Shown: in pieces, positions 43,782 through 53,462 of the stretch | Numbering within the stretch: position 1 is the first letter of the stretch | How the letters are laid out: the number at the start of each line of letters is the position of its first letter | Assembly: GCA_046348855.1 (NCBI GenBank) | Contig: JAXMDK010000008.1 | Location: forward strand, 1 to 64,000 | Length of the DNA: 64,000 bases | Direction of reading: 5' to 3' | DNA from: TMP-24 sp046348855 | GTDB lineage: Bacteria > Pseudomonadota > Alphaproteobacteria > Rhodobacterales > Rhodobacteraceae | Program-made: the position numbers and the translations under genes | The notes under the pieces: generated by a model | Told to the model about the DNA's origin: nothing | Database searches by the model: none | What the model saw: the letters and a program-made list of their open reading frames with translations, nothing else

Positions 43782-44711
43782 TCAATGCGGCGTTTCCGGC
43801 ACCGGATCCGGCGCGGGATTGGCCCCGCAGACCAGGACCGCCACCCGTTCGCCCGCCTGGGGCCGGTAGGCACCGGACAGAAGCGCCGCCAAGGCCGTCG
43901 CGCCGCCGGGTTCGACCCACTGCCGAAGCTCGCGCCACAAGAGCGCCTGCGCCGCCAGGATGTCGGCGTCGCTGACCAGCACCGATGTCACGCCGTGGGT
44001 CCGCGCCAGATCGTAGCCGATGCGCCCGATCGTCTTCGAGCCGAGCGCGTTGGCGGCGACGCCCGACACTTCGACGACAGTATCCGGCCCATGAGCCAAG
44101 GCCGCGTGCATGGTCCGGGCATTCTCGGGCTCGACCGCGACGACATGCCGGCGGCCCGCGAACCAGCCCAGCGCGCCACCGATCAGGCCGCCGCCGCCGA
44201 CCGCCACCAGAACCGTGTCGGCCTCCAGCCCCTGCGCCTCCCATTCGGCGAAGAGCGTGCCCTGCCCAGCCACGGTGGCGGGCGCGTCGTAGGCGTGAAC
44301 CTGCATCGCGCCGGTTTCTGCCTCGTAGGCGCGGGCGGCGGCCAGCGCATTGTCATAGACGCCTTCAACGATGGTCAGGTCGGCACCCGACCGGCGGATC
44401 AGCCCGATTTTCGCAGGTCCGGCGAATTCGGGAACGAAGACCTTGGCGGGATGGCCCAGCGCCCGGGCGGCATAGGCCACCGCCGCACCGTGATTGCCGC
44501 CCGAGGCCGCAACCACCCCGGCGGCGGGCACCGGCGCCGACAAGAGCGAATTGAACGCCCCCCGCACCTTGAAACTGCCGGTATGCTGAAGATGTTCCAG
44601 CTTGAAGGCGATGATGGGCAGGCCGGCCAGCCCCGCCTCGGTCACCGGGGTGCGCCGGGCATGGGGCGCGATGCGCGCCGCAGCCTCGGTTATGGCGAAT
44701 TTCCAGTCCAG
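43782..44711 (-). CDS. PLP-dependent serine/threonine dehydratase with non-canonical start
   Basis: A fold-type II PLP enzyme of about 309 residues that deaminates threonine and/or serine, or racemises serine. The PLP Lys is in LQHTGSFKVRGAFNS (about residue 48), the phosphate-binding SGGNHGAAVA is next, and the glycine loop VAVGGGGLIGG follows. No ACT domain. The family N-terminus (FAITEAAARIAPHARRTPV) is encoded upstream of the first usable GTG (44645), and an in-frame TAG closes the frame just above it. AGGAGG sits five bases before CTG at 44711, the likely start; ATT at 44714 is the other option. A GTG start would delete the first 22 residues. Confidence 0.85.
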   Translation of the reverse strand: MDWKFAITEAAARIAPHARRTPVTEAGLAGLPIIAFKLEHLQHTGSFKVRGAFNSLLSAPVPAAGVVAASGGNHGAAVAYAARALGHPAKVFVPEFAGPAKIGLIRRSGADLTIVEGVYDNALAAARAYEAETGAMQVHAYDAPATVAGQGTLFAEWEAQGLEADTVLVAVGGGGLIGGALGWFAGRRHVVAVEPENARTMHAALAHGPDTVVEVSGVAANALGSKTIGRIGYDLARTHGVTSVLVSDADILAAQALLWRELRQWVEPGGATALAALLSGAYRPQAGERVAVLVCGANPAPDPVPETPH

Positions 44712-44780
44712 AATAGCCTCCTAGCCGAAGCGCCCGCGAATCTATAGGTCTTCGGGCAGGCCCGAACAAGGACGCGCACC

Positions 44781-45626
44781 ATGAAGGAAGACCCCCGCCG
44801 CCATCCGTTCCGCGACAGCCATCAGGATGTCGAGGCCGCCGACCGCATTCCCGATACGGTGCAGACCCGCGCGCCCGCCTATCGGCTGGCCTTTACCGAC
44901 CATGATTTCATGTGCCGCGAGGAGCTGCGCCCCGTCCGGCTGCAACTGGAACTGCTGAAACCGCAGATGATGCTGGACGAGCGCGGCATAAGGTCGACCA
45001 TCGTGCTGTTCGGCGGCGCGCGCATCCCCGACCCGGCCCACAAGGACCAGGCCCGCACCCCGGTCCTGGCCGAACTGTCGCGCTATTATGAAGAGGCCCG
45101 CCGCTTTGCCGCCAAGATGACGGCGCGCAGCCTGGAAAGCTACGGGCGGGAAAACGTGATCTGCACCGGCGGCGGGCCGGGGGTGATGGAGGCCGGCAAC
45201 CGCGGCGCCCACGAGGCGGGCGGCTATTCGATCGGGCTGAACATCGTGCTGCCGCATGAACAGGCCCCGAACGCCTATGTGACGCCCGACCTGTGCTTCA
45301 ACTTCCACTATTTCGCCATCCGCAAGATGCACTTCCTGATGCGCGCCCGCGCCGTCTGCATCTTTCCCGGTGGCTTCGGCACACTGGACGAGATGTTCGA
45401 GGCCCTGACCCTGATCCAGACCGGACGCATGTCGAAGGTGCCGTTCCTGCTGTTCGGGCGCGACTTCTGGCACCGGATCATCAACTGGCAGGCGCTGGCC
45501 GACGCCGGCACCATCGCCCAGGCGGATCTCGACCTGTTTCACTTCGTCGAAACCGCCGAAGAGGCCGTGGCCCATATCCTCGCCTTCTACGGCGAGGACC
45601 GCGACCAGAGCGGCGACGGCCAGTAG
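44781..45626 (+). CDS. LOG-family protein (TIGR00730-type nucleotide phosphoribohydrolase)
   Basis: A 281-residue member of the lysine-decarboxylase-like/LOG family, whose members cleave nucleoside 5'-monophosphates to base and ribose 5-phosphate. The active-site signature is ICTGGGPGVMEAGNRGA and PGGFGTLDEMFEALTLIQTG. An N-terminal extension of about 70 residues precedes the Rossmann-like domain (STIVLFGGARIPDP). The physiological substrate is unknown; cytokinin-riboside activation is known only for some relatives. AAGGA precedes the ATG. It is convergent with rlmN, 6 bases apart. Confidence 0.9.
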   Translation: MKEDPRRHPFRDSHQDVEAADRIPDTVQTRAPAYRLAFTDHDFMCREELRPVRLQLELLKPQMMLDERGIRSTIVLFGGARIPDPAHKDQARTPVLAELSRYYEEARRFAAKMTARSLESYGRENVICTGGGPGVMEAGNRGAHEAGGYSIGLNIVLPHEQAPNAYVTPDLCFNFHYFAIRKMHFLMRARAVCIFPGGFGTLDEMFEALTLIQTGRMSKVPFLLFGRDFWHRIINWQALADAGTIAQADLDLFHFVETAEEAVAHILAFYGEDRDQSGDGQ

Positions 45627-45632
45627 GCCGGA

Positions 45633-46832
<1,200 letters not shown>

Positions 46833-46906
46833 CGGGATCTCTCGTGGCAGCCAAGGCGCCGTATATAGGCCCGGCGCGGGCAAAATGGAACAGGCCCCGC
46901 CCGCCC

Positions 46907-48700
46907 CTAGCCGACGGCCCGGAACTGCTGGTCGTAAAGCCGACGGAACATCCCGTTCTTGGCCAGAAGCTCGGCGGTGGTGCCTTGCTCCAGCAGCTTG
47001 CCTTCGTTGATGACGCAGATCGTGTCGGCCTCGAGCACCGTCGACAGGCGGTGGGCGATGACGATGGTGGTGCGCCCCTTGGTCAGGTGGCGGATGGCCT
47101 CCTGCACCAGCGCCTCGGACCGGGCGTCAAGCGCGCTGGTCGCCTCGTCCAGCAGAAGGATCGGGCTGTCCTTGAGGATCGCCCGCGCGATGGCCAGACG
47201 CTGCTTCTGCCCGCCCGACAGGAATGCGCCGTTCTCGCCCACCGGCGTGTGGTAGCCCTGCGGCAATTCGGCAATGAATTCATGGGCATTGGCGGCCTGC
47301 GCCGCGGCGATGACCTCTTCCTCGGTCGCGTCGGGCCGGCCAAAGCGGATATTGTCCAGCACACTGGCCGAAAACAGGAAGGTGCCCTGCCCGACGAAGG
47401 AAATCTGGTCCCGAAGCGACCGGAAGGTCGCCTGCTTCAGGTCGATACCGTCCATGCGGACCTGCCCCGAGGTCGGATCGTAAAGGCGCAGGATCAGGTT
47501 CAGGATCGTCGACTTGCCGCCGCCCGAGGGGCCGACCAGCGCCGTGGTCTTGCCGGCGGCGCAGACCATCGACAGTTCGCGCAGGACCGGCCGGCTGCCC
47601 TTGTAGGAAAAGCTGACCTTGTCGAAGCTGACCGCGCCGGGGCCGCCGCCCACGTCGACAGCGTCAGGCGCCTCGACCATCGATTCGGGGGTATCGAGCA
47701 GGTTGAACATCATCCGCACCCCGACAAGGCCGGTCTCGATCGACACCCGCAGCCGCGACAGGCGCTTGGCCGGTTCGTAGGCCATCAACAGTGCCGTCAC
47801 GAAGGAAATCAGTTGCCCCGCCGTCGTCGACCGCTGGCCGAACAGGTTGACCGCGCTCAGGGCCACCACCGCGGCGATGGCAAAGCCCGACAGCGTGTCC
47901 ATCATCGGACTGGTCACCGCCTCGAGCCGGGCGATCGCGTTCGACCGTTTCTCGACCTGGCCGACCGCGGCGTTCATCCGCGCCGACATGCGGTCTTCCA
48001 GCGAAAAGGCCTTGACGACCAGGATGCCGGCCGAGGTTTCCTGGATGACCTTGATGATCTCGGCGAGCGAGGCCATCTCCATCTCCATGATGGCGCGGAC
48101 CTTCTTCAGGATCAGCCGCACCCCGAGAAGCGCCAGCGGGCCGATCATCAGCGAGATCAGGGTCAGCGCCGGCTGCTGGTAAAGCATCACCGCCACCAGC
48201 CCGGTCAGCGTCAGGCAGTCGCGGACAAAGCTTGTCACCAGGATGTCGATGATGGCGCGCGCCGACTGCGCCGACTGGGTCACCCGGGTCAGGAGGTCGG
48301 ACGATTCGTTCAGATTGAAGAAGGCCACGCCCTGGCGCAGCAGCTTGGCATAAAGGCTCTTCTGCTGGGTCGCCACGATCCGGTTGCCGGCGCGGGTCAG
48401 CGCCACGTCCTGCACATAGCTGCCGACCCCCTTCAGGAAGAAGATCGCCGCCACCAGGCCCGCGACCATGAACACGCGCGCATGGTTGTCGGGGTTGGTC
48501 ATGGAATCGACGATGTCGCGCATGACCCAGGCGGTGGCCGAGGTCATCGCCGAAACGAGGATCATCGCCGCCACGGCGGTGGCGTAAAGCGGCAGTTGCG
48601 CGCGCAGATTCTCCGACAAGAGGCGGGCGATCTGCGGGCCGGCCAGTCTGGACAGAAGTTTGTTGAACACCAGTCTCACGCGCCACGGGTTTTGCCTCAT
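46907..48700 (-). CDS. ABC exporter (fused membrane and ATPase domains, MsbA-like)
   Basis: A 597-residue half-transporter that dimerises. Six membrane helices occupy about residues 30-320; the nucleotide-binding domain follows with Walker A LVGPSGGGKSTILNLI, a Q-loop FVGQGTFLF, signature FLSGGQKQRLAIARAIL, Walker B PILLLDEATSALD and the switch His in VIAHRLSTV. Overall resemblance is to MsbA-type lipid/drug exporters. The substrate cannot be told. It lies between rlmN and the flagellar genes and is not obviously linked to either. Confidence 0.92.
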   Translation of the reverse strand: MRQNPWRVRLVFNKLLSRLAGPQIARLLSENLRAQLPLYATAVAAMILVSAMTSATAWVMRDIVDSMTNPDNHARVFMVAGLVAAIFFLKGVGSYVQDVALTRAGNRIVATQQKSLYAKLLRQGVAFFNLNESSDLLTRVTQSAQSARAIIDILVTSFVRDCLTLTGLVAVMLYQQPALTLISLMIGPLALLGVRLILKKVRAIMEMEMASLAEIIKVIQETSAGILVVKAFSLEDRMSARMNAAVGQVEKRSNAIARLEAVTSPMMDTLSGFAIAAVVALSAVNLFGQRSTTAGQLISFVTALLMAYEPAKRLSRLRVSIETGLVGVRMMFNLLDTPESMVEAPDAVDVGGGPGAVSFDKVSFSYKGSRPVLRELSMVCAAGKTTALVGPSGGGKSTILNLILRLYDPTSGQVRMDGIDLKQATFRSLRDQISFVGQGTFLFSASVLDNIRFGRPDATEEEVIAAAQAANAHEFIAELPQGYHTPVGENGAFLSGGQKQRLAIARAILKDSPILLLDEATSALDARSEALVQEAIRHLTKGRTTIVIAHRLSTVLEADTICVINEGKLLEQGTTAELLAKNGMFRRLYDQQFRAVG

Positions 48701-48822
48701 ATGGACGCAATGGCGGCGAAAAGCTAGCCCGGCGCGCGATCTGGGCGGTTTCCCCCCGGCTCCGGCAGGGCCGCGTAACCGGCCGTCATCGGCATCGAAG
48801 GTCCGCAGCCCCAGCCCCCGGT

Positions 48823-49329
48823 TCAGCTGTCCTGGCGGACGATGTCGGTAATAAGAACATCGGTCACCTCCGATCCCAGCGATTTCCGCGCCGTTTCCAG
48901 CAGTGCGGCGCGCAGGTCGTCCATGGTCGTGGCATCGGTGAAGGCGCCGTCGAAACCGCCCGAATTGGCATGATCGAACAGCACCTGCAGGAGGGCGTCG
49001 CGCAGCTTGGGCTCGATGGCATAGACCGCCTGGCTGGTGCCGAACCTGACCTCGAGGCTGACCGACAGGATCACCAGCGCCTGGACCTTGCCGGTTTCAA
49101 CGACCGGAACGATGAACTGGTTGTTCAGCTTCACATATTCCCTGGCCGGCGCATCACCACCTTCGGGTGCGTCGGTCTTGGCCTCGCCCTGCCCCGGGGG
49201 GCCGCAGGGATTGACCTCGACCCTGGCACCCGCGGCCGGGTCTGCGGCGGGGCGCAGGAAATAGCCCGCGCCGCCGCCGCCGGCCAGGCCGACCGTTCCC
49301 AGGAGGATCGGCAGGATCAGCTTGCGCAT
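48823..49329 (-). CDS. fliL: Flagellar basal body-associated protein FliL
   Basis: A 168-residue single-span inner-membrane protein that supports stator function. The N-terminal helix LILPILLGTVGLAGGGGAGYFL precedes a Pro/Gly-rich linker. The periplasmic stomatin-like FliL domain shows YVKLNNQFIVPVVETGKVQALVILSVSLEV and ends TDVLITDIVRQ. It is the distal gene of the flgB-to-fliL operon, 11 bases after flgH. fliF, fliN or fliP do not follow, so the rest of the basal-body genes must lie elsewhere. Confidence 0.9.
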   Translation of the reverse strand: MRKLILPILLGTVGLAGGGGAGYFLRPAADPAAGARVEVNPCGPPGQGEAKTDAPEGGDAPAREYVKLNNQFIVPVVETGKVQALVILSVSLEVRFGTSQAVYAIEPKLRDALLQVLFDHANSGGFDGAFTDATTMDDLRAALLETARKSLGSEVTDVLITDIVRQDS

Positions 49330-49340
49330 GGCCGGCTTCC

Positions 49341-50063
49341 TCAGAAAGGCAGCAGCTTGTCAGCGATCTGCTGGCCATAGCGGGGCTGCTGGACATCGCT
49401 GATCATTCCGCGCCCGCCGTAAGAGATCCGCGCGCCGGCGATCTTGTCGTAGGTGATTTCATTCTGGCGCGAGATGTCCTCGGGCCGGACGAACCCGGTG
49501 ACCACCAGTTCGCGGATCTCGTAGTTGACCCGCACTTCCTGCGAACCCTGGATCTGCAGGACCCCGTTGGGCAGCACCTGGATGATGGTCGCCGCCACCC
49601 GCAGGGTCAGTTTCTCCTTGCGCTGGACGTTGCCGGTTCCCTGATAGCTCGACGCGCCTCTGGTGTTGACTGCGTCGGCCATGCTCGATCCCTCGGCCAA
49701 GGCGCCGTCGAGCCGCTGGGGAATGCCGAACATCGACGGAATCCCCATCTTTTCCGACGAGGTTCGGCTGCGCCCCGACGTGTCGGTCATCTCGGCCTTG
49801 TCGTTGATCTCGACGACGACGGTCAGGATGTCGCCGCGCTGGCGCGCCCGCTGGTCGCCCAGAAGCGAAGCGCGCGCGCCCGACCAGAGCGAGGCCTGTG
49901 CCGTCGGTCCGCTGGGCACCGGCGCGCCGGGCAGGCCGCCGCTGGTCATGGCGAAATATTCGTTGCCGGTCTCGACCGGCGAGAAGGCCGGCGCCTTGCC
50001 GACCTCGCTCAGCCGGCCGCAGGCCGCCACGGCCAGGCACAGGGCCAAAAGGAACATCCGCAT
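49341..50063 (-). CDS. flgH: Flagellar L-ring protein FlgH
   Basis: Outer-membrane lipoprotein forming the L-ring bushing around the rod. In the 240-residue protein the lipobox is FLLALCLAVAACG, and FlgH signatures are LWSGARASLLGDQRARQRGDILTVVVEINDKAEM, QRKEKLTLRVAATIIQVLPNGVLQIQGSQEVRVNYE, and VRPEDISRQNEI. It is in the flagellar operon between flgA and fliL. It should be a substrate of Lnt and the Lol pathway. Confidence 0.96.
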   Translation of the reverse strand: MRMFLLALCLAVAACGRLSEVGKAPAFSPVETGNEYFAMTSGGLPGAPVPSGPTAQASLWSGARASLLGDQRARQRGDILTVVVEINDKAEMTDTSGRSRTSSEKMGIPSMFGIPQRLDGALAEGSSMADAVNTRGASSYQGTGNVQRKEKLTLRVAATIIQVLPNGVLQIQGSQEVRVNYEIRELVVTGFVRPEDISRQNEITYDKIAGARISYGGRGMISDVQQPRYGQQIADKLLPF

Positions 50064-50075
50064 CTTTCTCTCCTG

Positions 50076-50498
50076 TCAGTTGTCCGGGCCGACGCGGACG
50101 ATGCCGCCCGGCGCCACCACACCCGCGACCGTTGCCCGTGAATCGCTGTTCATCACCCGGATGCGGTCGCCGATCCCGCCGCGGTCCAGCGCCCGCCCCT
50201 CGGCCGAAATCGTCACCGTGCCGGCGCCGTAAAGGATGATGACCGACTGGTTGCGCTCGACCGCCGCGGCGGGGCCGAGATTGGCCAAAAGCACCGGCTG
50301 CCCGCGGTAAAGCGCGGTCCGCAGTTCCAGCCCCTGGACCTGCGCCAGGCTTTCGGCGGCCCCGTCCACGGTCTTGCCCGACAGCGCGACATCTCCGGCC
50401 GTCAGCACCGCGCGAGCCGGCAGCGTATGGGTGGCGACCAGCACATCGGCCTGCGCCACCGCCGGCAGAAGCGCGGCCCAGATCATCAGCCAGCGCAT
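50076..50498 (-). CDS. flgA: Flagellar P-ring assembly chaperone FlgA
   Basis: Periplasmic chaperone for P-ring (FlgI) assembly. The 140-residue protein is short for the family. Signal peptide MRWLMIWAALLPAVAQA, then the SAF domain (VATHTLPARAVLTAGDVALS) and a C-terminal strand-rich part (GAGTVTISAEGRALDRGGIGDRIRVMNSDS). Its ATG overlaps the flgG stop by one base, so translation is coupled. flgI itself is not in the window. Confidence 0.93.
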   Translation of the reverse strand: MRWLMIWAALLPAVAQADVLVATHTLPARAVLTAGDVALSGKTVDGAAESLAQVQGLELRTALYRGQPVLLANLGPAAAVERNQSVIILYGAGTVTISAEGRALDRGGIGDRIRVMNSDSRATVAGVVAPGGIVRVGPDN

Positions 50499-51283
50499 CA
50501 GCGCACCTGGACCGTGGCGCCGAGCATCTGGTCGGCGGCGGTGATGACCTTGGCGTTCAGCTCATAGCCGCGCTGCGCCTCGATCAGGTCGGTGATCTCG
50601 CGCACCGCGTCGACCGAGCTTTCCTCCAGATAGCCTTGCCGAACGGTGCCAAGCCCGCCCTGGCCCGGCGCGGCGACGGTCGGCGGGCCGGAGGCGGCGC
50701 TTTCCAGAAACAGGTTCGATCCGGTCGCCTGCAGCCCCTTTTCGTTGGTAAAGCCCGCCAGCGTGATCTGGCCCAGAAGCTGCGGGTCGGTCTGGTTGGT
50801 GAAATAGGCGTAGACCTCGCCCGAGGCATTGATGGTCAGCGACTTGGTGTCGGCCGGAATGGTGATGCCGGGCGCGACCGGATAGCCGTCCGAGGTGACG
50901 ATCTGACCGTCGCCCGACCGTTTCAGCGCCCCGTCGCGCGTATAGGCCGAACCGCCCGAGGGCAGCGTCACCTCGATATAGCCCGACCCTTCGATGGCGA
51001 GGTCGAGATCGCCCCCGGTCTGCGACAGCGACCCCTGCTGCAGGTTGACCGATACCGCCGTCGACCGCACACCGAGGCCGATCTGGATGCCGGTCGGAAC
51101 CACGGTTCCGTCGCTGGCATTGATCGCGCCGGGCGGCGTCACCTGCTGGTAGTGCAGGTCGGCGAATTCGGCGCGCCGGGCGTTGTAGCCGGTGGTCGAC
51201 ATGTTGGCCAGGTTGTTGGAAATGACCTCGACCCGCGTCTGCTGGGCGGTCATTCCGGTGGCGGCAATCTGAAGGGCGCGCAT
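50498..51283 (-). CDS. flgG: Flagellar distal rod protein FlgG
   Basis: Distal rod subunit. The 261-residue protein has the conserved N-terminus MRALQIAATGMTAQQTRVEVISNNLANMSTTGYNARRAEF with the rod/hook NLANxxTxGY motif. The middle segment includes the FlgG-specific GIQIGLGVRSTAVSV. The C-terminal helix is LEESSVDAVREITDLIEAQRGYELNAKVITAADQMLGATVQV. All features intact. Confidence 0.97.
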   Translation of the reverse strand: MRALQIAATGMTAQQTRVEVISNNLANMSTTGYNARRAEFADLHYQQVTPPGAINASDGTVVPTGIQIGLGVRSTAVSVNLQQGSLSQTGGDLDLAIEGSGYIEVTLPSGGSAYTRDGALKRSGDGQIVTSDGYPVAPGITIPADTKSLTINASGEVYAYFTNQTDPQLLGQITLAGFTNEKGLQATGSNLFLESAASGPPTVAAPGQGGLGTVRQGYLEESSVDAVREITDLIEAQRGYELNAKVITAADQMLGATVQVR

Positions 51284-51292
51284 TCGTCTCTC

Positions 51293-52009
51293 CTATCGGC
51301 CAATGGTCTGCACGACCGAGCGGATGCGTCCGTCCTCGGCGTCGAGGAAGCCCTGCCCCATCTCGTAAGCCCGCTGGACCGCGATCATCCGGGTGATTTC
51401 GGCAACCGGATTGACGTTCGATCCTTCCAGAAATCCCTGAAAGATCGACCCGCCCTCCGTCGGCTCGGGCGCCGACGTGGTCTTGAATCGGGTTCCGCCA
51501 GCCTCGATCAGGTCGGTGGGACTGGCGGGCAGGAACAGGCCGATCTGGCCGACCGGCTGGCCGTCGGCGGAGATCGTGCCGTCGCGGGCGATGGTCAGTT
51601 GCGCCGCGCCAGGCGGCACCGCGACGGGCGATCCTCCGGAATCGAGGACCGGAAACCCCTCGGCAGTGACCAGAACCCCCTCGGGCGAGGGCGTGAACGC
51701 CCCGGCCCGGGTCAACTGGTTGCCGTCCGGCGTCTGGACCTGAAAGAACCCCTCGCCCTCGATGGCCAGGTCGAACCGCCCGCTGGTCTGCTGCAGCACC
51801 CCTTGCGACAGGTTCACCGCCCGGCCCTCGGCGGTCGCCATCGACAGCGACGGCTCCTCGCCCTTCAGGTCGGCCACATGTTCGGCGAAGATCACCCCTT
51901 CGCGGCGAAAGCCGGTTGTCGACATGTTGGCGATGTTGTTGGCGACGACCTGCATTTCCTGCATCAGGCCAGACTGGCGGTTGAGCGTGGTGTAAAGACC
52001 GTTATCCAT
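51293..52009 (-). CDS. flgF: Flagellar proximal rod protein FlgF
   Basis: A 238-residue rod subunit. MDNGLYTTLNRQSGLMQEMQVVANNIANMSTTGFRREGVIF carries the rod motif, and the C-terminal helix is FLEGSNVNPVAEITRMIAVQRAYEMGQGF. It is shorter than FlgG and starts with the FlgF-type MDNGLYT. It follows fliQ by 3 bases. Confidence 0.95.
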   Translation of the reverse strand: MDNGLYTTLNRQSGLMQEMQVVANNIANMSTTGFRREGVIFAEHVADLKGEEPSLSMATAEGRAVNLSQGVLQQTSGRFDLAIEGEGFFQVQTPDGNQLTRAGAFTPSPEGVLVTAEGFPVLDSGGSPVAVPPGAAQLTIARDGTISADGQPVGQIGLFLPASPTDLIEAGGTRFKTTSAPEPTEGGSIFQGFLEGSNVNPVAEITRMIAVQRAYEMGQGFLDAEDGRIRSVVQTIGR

Positions 52010-52012
52010 GAT

Positions 52013-52279
52013 TCAGCTGCCCGCGATCAGCGGGATGATCTGCCCGGTCAGGAAGGAAATCAGCGCGCTGGTCATGAACGTCATCGATACCCAGAAGACG
52101 ATCAGCATCGCGCCGACCTTGGGCACGAAGGTCAGCGTCGCCTCCTGCACCGAGGTCAGCGCCTGCAAGAGGCCGATCGCCAGGCCCACCGCCAGCGCCG
52201 TGCCCAGCAGCGGCGCCGAAATGATGACCGAGGTCCAGATCGCCTGGCGCAGCGTGTCGAAGAAGAGGGCCTCGTTCAT
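52013..52279 (-). CDS. fliQ: Flagellar export apparatus protein FliQ
   Basis: An 88-residue two-helix inner-membrane component of the flagellar type III export gate. Helices are TSVIISAPLLGTALAVGLAIGLLQALTSVQEATLTFVPK and MLIVFWVSMTFMTSALISFLTGQII, with the family loop between. It is one base after the fliE stop and 3 bases before flgF. fliP and fliR are not nearby. Confidence 0.95.
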   Translation of the reverse strand: MNEALFFDTLRQAIWTSVIISAPLLGTALAVGLAIGLLQALTSVQEATLTFVPKVGAMLIVFWVSMTFMTSALISFLTGQIIPLIAGS

Positions 52280-52280
52280 G

Positions 52281-52574
52281 TCAGACCTGCATCCTGAGGA
52301 TTTCCTGATAGGCTTCGACCACCTTGTCGCGCAGCGTCACCGCCGTCTCGACCGCCAGTTCGGACGAGGCCAGCGCCTGGACCAGCGCATGCGGGTCGGC
52401 GCCGCCGGTCATCGCCGCGCGCGCCGCCTGTTCGCCATTGGCCAGCGATCCGGCCAGTCCGTTCAGCACGGTGGCGAATCCCTGGGGCGCGGTGGTTCCG
52501 CCGGCGGGCGCCGCCGTGGTCGCCGGCCGCGACTGGGCGTAGGTCAGAGAGGCGAGTGTGCTTCGCACATCCAT
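52281..52574 (-). CDS. fliE: Flagellar hook-basal body protein FliE
   Basis: A 97-residue adaptor between the MS-ring and rod. A low-complexity Ala/Gly/Thr N-terminal part precedes the conserved C-terminal half, DPHALVQALASSELAVETAVTLRDKVVEAYQEILRMQV. The order flgB-flgC-fliE is standard; fliQ following directly is also seen in other alphaproteobacteria. Confidence 0.93.
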   Translation of the reverse strand: MDVRSTLASLTYAQSRPATTAAPAGGTTAPQGFATVLNGLAGSLANGEQAARAAMTGGADPHALVQALASSELAVETAVTLRDKVVEAYQEILRMQV

Positions 52575-52587
52575 TTCGGATCACCCC

Positions 52588-52980
52588 CTACCGGCGCAGC
52601 AGTTCAAGCAGGCTTTGCGACATCTGCCGCGCCTGATCGAACAGCTTGAGGTTTGCCTCGTAGCTGCGCTGTGCTTCCCGCGCGTCGGCGATCTCCACGA
52701 CCATGTCGACGTTCGATCCGTCGTAATATCCGTTGGCGCCGGCCAGCGGATTGCCGGGATCGTAGATCTTCTGCAGGTCGGCGCGGTCCAGTTCGACCTG
52801 CCCCAGCGCCACCTGTCCGGTCTCGCGCCCGCCATCCAGACCGGGCTCGAACGCCACCGTCTTGCGCCGATAGCCGGGCGTGTCGGCATTGGCGATGTTT
52901 TCCGAAATCAGCCGCAGCCGCATCGCCTGCGCCTCCATCCCCGAAGCGGCGACCGACTGGGTATTGACGCTGTCGACCAT
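52588..52980 (-). CDS. flgC: Flagellar proximal rod protein FlgC
   Basis: A 130-residue rod subunit. ASGMEAQAMRLRLISENIANADTPGYRRK is the conserved N-terminal helix and motif, and the C-terminal part is YYDGSNVDMVVEIADAREAQRSYEANLKLFDQARQMSQSLLELL. It starts 12 bases after flgB. Confidence 0.96.
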   Translation of the reverse strand: MVDSVNTQSVAASGMEAQAMRLRLISENIANADTPGYRRKTVAFEPGLDGGRETGQVALGQVELDRADLQKIYDPGNPLAGANGYYDGSNVDMVVEIADAREAQRSYEANLKLFDQARQMSQSLLELLRR

Positions 52981-52992
52981 TGCCGCCCCCCC

Positions 52993-53379
52993 TTACCTGC
53001 GGCCCAGGCTGGCGCGCAGGATGTTGAGCGAGCTCTTGTAGATGCCGAGCGCCAGATCGCTGTCCTGCCGGATCTGTGCTGCGCGCATCATCTCGTCCTC
53101 GAGCGAGACATTGTTGCCGTTGGGCGACATGTGCCCGCCCGCCCGTTCCGACAGCGCCGGGGCGCCGGTATCGGTGCTGGCGCCCCGATGGCCGGGCCGG
53201 GTCTGGCGAAGGCCGAACCCGCCATCCTGCAGATAGGCCTGCGCGAAGTCCGGCCCGTCCTTGGCGCGGTAGCCGGGCGTGTCGGCATTGGCCACGTTCT
53301 GGGCAATCGCCGACAGCCGCACCGAGGCGTTGGACAGGCTGGCGGCCGCCATCGTCATGATCCCGGGCATCTCGAACAT
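52993..53379 (-). CDS. flgB: Flagellar proximal rod protein FlgB
   Basis: A 128-residue rod subunit and first gene of the nine-gene minus-strand flagellar operon. The rod motif is VRLSAIAQNVANADTPGYRAKDGPDF, followed by HMSPNGNNVSLEDEMMRAAQIRQDSDLALGIYKSSLNILRASLG. GGAGGAGAAACCCC precedes the ATG. It is divergent from fliI across an 83-base promoter region with a TTAA-N7-TTGA element. Confidence 0.95.
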   Translation of the reverse strand: MFEMPGIMTMAAASLSNASVRLSAIAQNVANADTPGYRAKDGPDFAQAYLQDGGFGLRQTRPGHRGASTDTGAPALSERAGGHMSPNGNNVSLEDEMMRAAQIRQDSDLALGIYKSSLNILRASLGRR

Positions 53380-53400
53380 CGGGGTTTCTCCTCCGAACTT

Positions 53401-53415
53401 TCAATCAAGCCTTAA
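53401..53415 (-). promoter_or_regulatory. Candidate CtrA-type box, flgB/fliI divergent promoter
   Basis: On the minus strand TTAA and TTGA are separated by 7 bases (TTAAGGCTTGATTGA). CtrA consensus is TTAA-N7-TTAA, so this is a one-mismatch site. It lies 22 bases upstream of flgB and about 50 bases upstream of fliI. Assignment is inference from pattern and from known CtrA control of flagellar genes in alphaproteobacteria. Confidence 0.35.
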
Positions 53416-53462
53416 CTGCGATTCCTTTAGAAACGGTAAGGAGCCGAGAGCGAGGGATCAGA

